Shown here piece after piece: positions 59,334 to 64,000 of a DNA stretch of 64,000 nucleotides. The stretch is taken from contig CM054060.1 of NCBI GenBank assembly GCA_028641055.1, positions 238,976,833-239,040,832 on the forward strand, given 5' to 3'. The notes beneath the pieces are model-generated. The model saw only the letters and a program-made list of their open reading frames with translations, was not told the DNA's origin and did no database searches. Every line of letters begins with the position of its first letter. The stretch's first letter is position 1. This DNA comes from Alopecurus myosuroides (taxonomy: Eukaryota > Streptophyta > Magnoliopsida > Poales > Poaceae). The position numbers and the translations under genes were made by a program.

Positions 59334-60322
59334 GGGCCAATCCGGCCTGGTCGCATTTTGGGCAGAAAACGGTTAGTTTTTTAGCACCTATTTAAGGGGA
59401 TTTCTTCCCCAAAGTCCCTAAGACTTTCCCAGCCCGTTTTTCCTCTCTCTCTCCACCATTCTTGACTTTGGAAGGCTTGCTACTCTCTCAACCCCTCCAA
59501 TGATTCTTGCATATCTTTGAGGGAGAAGTTAGAGGAGATCTAGATCTACATTTCCACCAATCCATCCTCCTTCTTAGTGAGGGAAACCTAGTAGATCTTG
59601 ATCTTGGGGTTCTTGGTGTTCCTCCATTGTCCTTCCTCTCTTATTCCCCATAAGCATTTGTTGCTTTGTTGGAATTTGAGAGTGGATGATTTGAGCACTT
59701 GTGCTCTTGACATTTGCATCGGTTGCATCGGTTTGCTCTCTCCACGAGGATTCGTGGAAGTGAAAGATTGTGAACTTGTTACTCTTGGGTTATTGACCCT
59801 AGACGACTTGTGGTGTTCTTGGGAGCCTCCAATTGAGTTGTGGATGTGTGCCCCAAGGTGTTTGTAAAATACTCGATCCCCGCCTAAAAGAGGTTCAATA
59901 GTGGAAGGTGAACTAGGCCTTCGTGGCTGAAGTTCATTGAAGAATAGGGTGAGGCCTTAGTGGCGTTGAGTAGGCCTTCGTGGTGAGCTCACACCCCTCC
60001 AACGAGACTTACTCCCCTTGTGGGAGGAACTCGGGAATACATCATCGTCTCCATGTGCCTCGGTTATTTCTATACCCGAGCTTTTTACTTATGCAATTTA
60101 CATTGTGATAGCCTTCGCGCTTGAAGTTATATATCTTGCTATCACTTTGTTACTTGTCTTGCTTAGCATAAGTTGTTAGTTCATCTAGTTGACCCTAGAA
60201 TATTTAGGTTGTATGCTTGTTAATTTAAACACCTAGTTTATTTCCGCATTTAGCAAGCTTTAACCGGAAAAGTTTTAATCGCCTATTCACCCCCCTCTAG
60301 ACGACGTCGTTGTCCGTTCAAT

Positions 60323-60335
60323 TGGTATCAGGGCC
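60323..60335 (+). other. tRNA-Met primer binding site of element 6
   Basis: TGGTATCAGGGCC, one base from the usual TGGTATCAGAGCC, lies two bases inside the LTR end. It shows that the LTR at 57844 is the 5' LTR. Confidence 0.85.
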
Positions 60336-60374
60336 TCGTCTCTCTTTATTAGGCTTTACATCCTAGAGAGTACG

Positions 60375-62655
60375 ATGTCGTTTAGAGAAATAGAGCATGA
60401 TCCCGCTTTTATATTCTATGGTAGAAATTATGATGTTTGGAAAATTCGCATTCTTAATTTTCTTACGGACATGGGTCCAAAGTATGTTAATAGAATTGTA
60501 GATATGGATTTTCCTCCTCCAAAGGATTCTCAAGATTTATCTTTAGAGGATGAGGAAAACTCTTATCTCGATACTCTTGTATCTAATGGTCTCTTGTGTA
60601 TTTTGAGCGATGTAGTTATCGATTCAATCATGCCTTTTTGGAACGCTCATGAGCTATGGACAAAACTTCAAGATATATATGATGTGTCCAACATTATTGA
60701 GGATGATTGTTCTCCATCCACTTCCGGCCGTGATGAGTTCACATCTTTCTCCACTCCACCTACATGTGATTTGTCACAAGGTAATGATATGGTGAGTGGT
60801 GATAGAAATTGCATTGTGGATAGTGAATTTGCTATTGACTATACTTCATCTCTATCCCATTGCAATGATCTATCTTTGGACTTAATATCTTCTAGCACTC
60901 AAAGTTCCATACATGCAAGTATTGATAGTCCTTGCATATCATGTAATAGTCGTTCAACTAAATATCATGATGATATGCTTCCTATGTCTTGTTTTCATGA
61001 AAACAATGCTTCCATTTCCTCTAGTACTTGCGTGGATAACAATGTAGAGGAATCCCATTTTTTGGTGGAACAAGACATGGACCTTAATGGCGCTTCAAGA
61101 CATGTGCCTTATGGCTAAGGATTCAAAGGTATCTCCACCTTTGGAACGCACTACATCTTGTGATGATGAGGATGAGGATTTATTTTGTGTAGAATATGAG
61201 GATGAGGTCTCTTTAAGGGAGAAGGGTGAGTTGGTTCTTCTCGATCTCCCTAAAGGTAGTAAAGCTATCACTCCTTTGGGTGAAATTTTGGCTTTTGCTA
61301 TTTATAGCACTAAAATCATTGAAAAGAAAGGTGAGATTGAAAGAAGTGATGCCAATGAAAAGGCATCCCTCACTACGTCTCTTGAGGAAGAGTATGAGCT
61401 CCGAGTTACTCTTGAGGAGAAACTTGAATCTATCGAGGAGCTCTATAATGAAAAAATAGCCTATCTCACTAAAGCACGTGACCATACCAATGCTAACTAT
61501 AAAGTGCTTAAAAATTAAAAGGTTGAATTTGTTGTTGGCAATGCTAATCTAATTGAGGAAAACTCTAGGTTGAATAATGAGCTTGCCAAGTTGTCTTCTT
61601 CTATTTCTAATGATGCGTGTGATACTAACTCCACATCTTGTGAAGCATCTATTTTGAAGGAGAATGTTGAGCTAAGGGCTCAACTTGATTTAATAAATAG
61701 CAAGTGTGGGAAATTGGAAGAAAGTCATGAAAAGCTATCTAGCTCTCATGAGGAGCTTCTAGCATCCCATACCAAGCTAAAATTAGCTCTTGAGTCTATC
61801 ACTACAAAGGTAACATATTGTGAGCATCATGTGGTTACTAGAACAATCTCTTCGATTAATGCTATATTGCCTTGTTCTAGTATTAGTAATTCATCCTCTC
61901 ATAATGTTTCTACATCTTGTGATGAATTGATTTCCTTCCCTTTTTGCTCTAAAAATGAAGCATCTACTTCCTATAGCTCTTGTGTTGATTCTAACCATGT
62001 ATAGGAAATTAAAGAGATCAAGGCCCAAGTCACTTCTTTGAAGAAAGATTTGGAAAAGAGTCATGAAGGGAGTTCCACCCTTGACAAGATGTTGAGTGTG
62101 CGAAGACTTCCAAATGACAAGAGTGGACTTGGATTCAACTCCAATATCAAGAACAAGTCCATGGTTGACAAGAAGAAGGGCCAAGAACAAGTCAAAGATT
62201 CGGCCAAGATTATTTGCTTCAAGTGCAAGATTGAAGGGCACCATGTTAGATCTTGCCCTTTGAAGAAGAAGCCTCTTAGTGAGAAGCAACTAGGGAATAG
62301 GCATCTTGTTCAATCTCATGCTCAACCACGAGTTGAACAACGGCCACCTCCTAAGAAGACTCAAGCCAATGCTCCTCTTGTTGAGAAGCCTATTGAGAAG
62401 AAAGAAAAGAGTCGATGTTGCTACCTTTGTCGCAAGAAGGGACACTTTGCTTCTTCATGCACTAATGGTACATTATCCAACCCTATCCTTGTTGATCATG
62501 TTTATTCCATTCGGAAGGATAATGTGTGCAATGTGTTTGCCAAGTATGTTGGTACTCCAAGTGGTGTCAAGGAAAGAACCATTTGGGTTGCCAAACCTAT
62601 TGTGACTAACCTCTTAGGACCCAACTTGGTTGGGGACCAACAAGCTCAAACTTGA
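60375..62655 (+). pseudogene. Copia gag with two zinc knuckles, frameshift and two stops
   Basis: The ATG at 60375, 40 bases after the primer site, opens a gag of the UBN2/Copia type (Trp-Lys-Ile-Arg-Ile-Leu-Asn-Phe-Leu near residue 22, Leu-Trp-Thr-Lys-Leu-Gln-Asp-Ile-Tyr near residue 95). The first frame ends at 61118 and the protein continues in another frame from about 61087, with stops at 61516 and 62002. The middle part is Ser-rich and helical. Two CCHC zinc knuckles, C-x2-C-x4-H-x4-C, are intact at 62215-62256 and 62419-62460. The frame ends at 62653 without protease, integrase or RT. The frame breaks mean no full product. Confidence 0.8.
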
Positions 62656-64000
62656 TCAATAGGTGTTGTTGGAGGGCATTGAAGACTTGGCTATTTCATA
62701 AATAATTAAGGGATCTTCATCAATTATATTTTCTCAAGCCAAGTCACTTGGATTATATATATCTCTTCACAATGTTCCTCCATGCGGTAACTTGTACTTA
62801 ATTCATATACATTGAAAGTTGCTTTCTCCCTTGCATATGTTAGTTTTGTTTCTAGCATGTGTTTGTATGTGGTGTGCTTACTACTTACCCATCTCTAGTA
62901 TGATTTTGTTGGTTTGCGCTCCATGTCCTTGTTTGCTTTGTGTTGACCCTTCATTGCAATTATTGCTTATGTTAGTTGGCTCTTTGGGGAGAATAATGGA
63001 CTTTTCCATTTTGGGGGAGTAATATGCTCTTGGCACTTTACTATCATAAAATGTGTGTACATGAGTAATACCACTTAGTGTTGATATATCAATATTATCT
63101 AGTCTCTATGTGGTATGTCAATCTCATGAGAATTTCAATTCTAATGTCCATTAATTTTCTCTAGTTGGATTTACTTTTGCCTCTTGTTGATTTCAATTGG
63201 ATTATCACATTATGGGGGAGTAATAAGCTATGTGCATATTACAAGCCTATAAAATGTGAACATGTGAGGTATTGCCACCTAGAGTTGATATTATTAGTTT
63301 TCTTGTTCCTATGTGGCATGTTGCTCAAACAAGTTCCATATTTGCTTTAAATATCTTTTGTCTCGTTTATTTTAGTATCTTGTTTGTGAGAGAGTTTCTT
63401 GGTGCTTTGCATATTCGATTTTTATTTGAAGCCTTCAAGAATCTCTACCTAAGCATGTTTTTTCTATTCCTATCTTTTGTCACATGCTTATGTTTTGTGA
63501 ATATGATTGTGAACAAATCTACCACCGAGAAATATCTCCATACATCTCTTGTCTTTGACAAGTTATAATAATTTGTGGTAAGTTTATTGATCACATTTAC
63601 TTTGGCCTTTGCTCTAAAATTGCCTTGTTTCTTGCCAATGATTTGTTTGGTTCAAACTCCTTTGTATCTTCCTTGTTCTACTCAAAATTTGTTTTATGCT
63701 TTATTGTGTTAGGAAAAGCAATGATCCCATTATTGTGCACTTTGATTCAAATCCATACTTCTTTGTGTTGCACTTCATGGAGAAGCTATCCTACTTTTTG
63801 TAAAACACCATTCTTTATATTGGTATTGCATCTAATTGTTTTTATTTAAACATGACTAGTGTTTGAATAATATATATGGAGAGTAATGATTCCATTGTGT
63901 GCATTTTGTATTCAAATGCAAGATCATAAATAATGCACTATTATTGGAAGAACTATCCTATATGCGTCCGAACACTCGTTGTCTTTAAATTTGTATTTTA
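62656..64000 (+). mobile_element. Copia element 6, non-coding interior with repeated GGGGGAG boxes
   Basis: No pol domain is visible in any frame. The region carries diverged tandem units that start with (T/A)TGGGGGAGTAAT(A/A)(T/G)GCT (63013 and 63213, about 200 bases apart) and a second pair at about 63716 and 63877 (AA(A/T)GATCCCAT/GATTCCATTGTG...GTGCA). The GGGGGAG boxes resemble polypurine tracts. The 3' LTR is not reached before the window ends. Confidence 0.6.

Larger units (their letters stand above)
57844..60320 (+). mobile_element. Copia 5' LTR (element 6)
   Basis: This 2477-bp LTR starts TGTGGTTTTGG and ends GTCCGTTCA, followed by a tRNA-Met primer site. It is related to the broken LTR at 43580. 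It contains a perfect 31-bp tandem duplication at 58438-58499 and two CCGGAATATTCCGG palindromes. A TATA-like TATTTAA lies at 59389. The open frames between 58625 and 59867 have no protein similarity I recognise and are shadows. Confidence 0.8.

Noticed and set aside
1..64000. tRNA, rRNA or other structural RNA genes
   Set aside because: Apart from primer sites complementary to tRNA 3' ends, no cloverleaf-like or rRNA-like sequence was seen on either strand.

Overview
This window is plant nuclear DNA, almost entirely nested and decayed transposable elements, with no intact host gene. Several LTR families look like those of large Pooideae grass genomes (Triticeae such as wheat or barley, or a close relative such as oat): Athila-like Gypsy elements with a tRNA-Asp type primer site, Copia elements with LTRs of the Angela/BARE style, and CACTA elements with GC-rich subterminal repeats. 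That assignment rests on recognising repeat families by eye, not on a database match.

Layout, left to right. 1-3988: decayed Gypsy gag-pol on the + strand. 3989-~8405: 3' half of an Athila-like element on the - strand, its LTR split by a solo LTR (4839-5826). ~8406-12353: Gypsy-type host element with a TATA box and the N-terminal part of a plant transposon gag-like protein (+), invaded by a solo LTR (9092-10686). ~12354-17252: second Athila-like element (-). 17253-24356: third Athila-like element (+) with gag-protease, an Athila ORF1-like reading frame, polypurine tract and 3' LTR, but no polymerase. 24357-26650: C-terminal part of a protein of the same type as that at 11614, on the - strand. 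26651-28830: LTR-like promoter sequence with an as-1-like element. 28831-~32600: CACTA remnant (-) with a broken Ulp1-type protease gene and a small RNase H1-N-like reading frame. ~32600-43340: 3' end and LTR of another element (+), split by a complete but coding-dead Copia element (33617-41965, -) with matching 5-bp target-site duplications. 43580-~46945: Copia LTR (+) split by a solo LTR (44162-45233). ~46946-48920: the only stretch that does not look like a transposon. 48921-52520: Copia LTR and internal sequence (-). 53035-64000: three-level nest of Athila-like element, Gypsy element and gag-only Copia element, all +.

Nothing here works as a pathway. The window records sequential insertion: young elements sit inside older ones, several have been reduced to solo LTRs, and several copies (the Copia element at 33617, the Athila-like element at 17253, the Copia element at 57844) show no polymerase of their own. 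They were probably moved by proteins made elsewhere. The points most worth a second look are promoter motifs in two LTRs (heat-shock-like and as-1-like), the CACTA cargo genes, and the G-box-rich non-repeat stretch near 47.2 kb.
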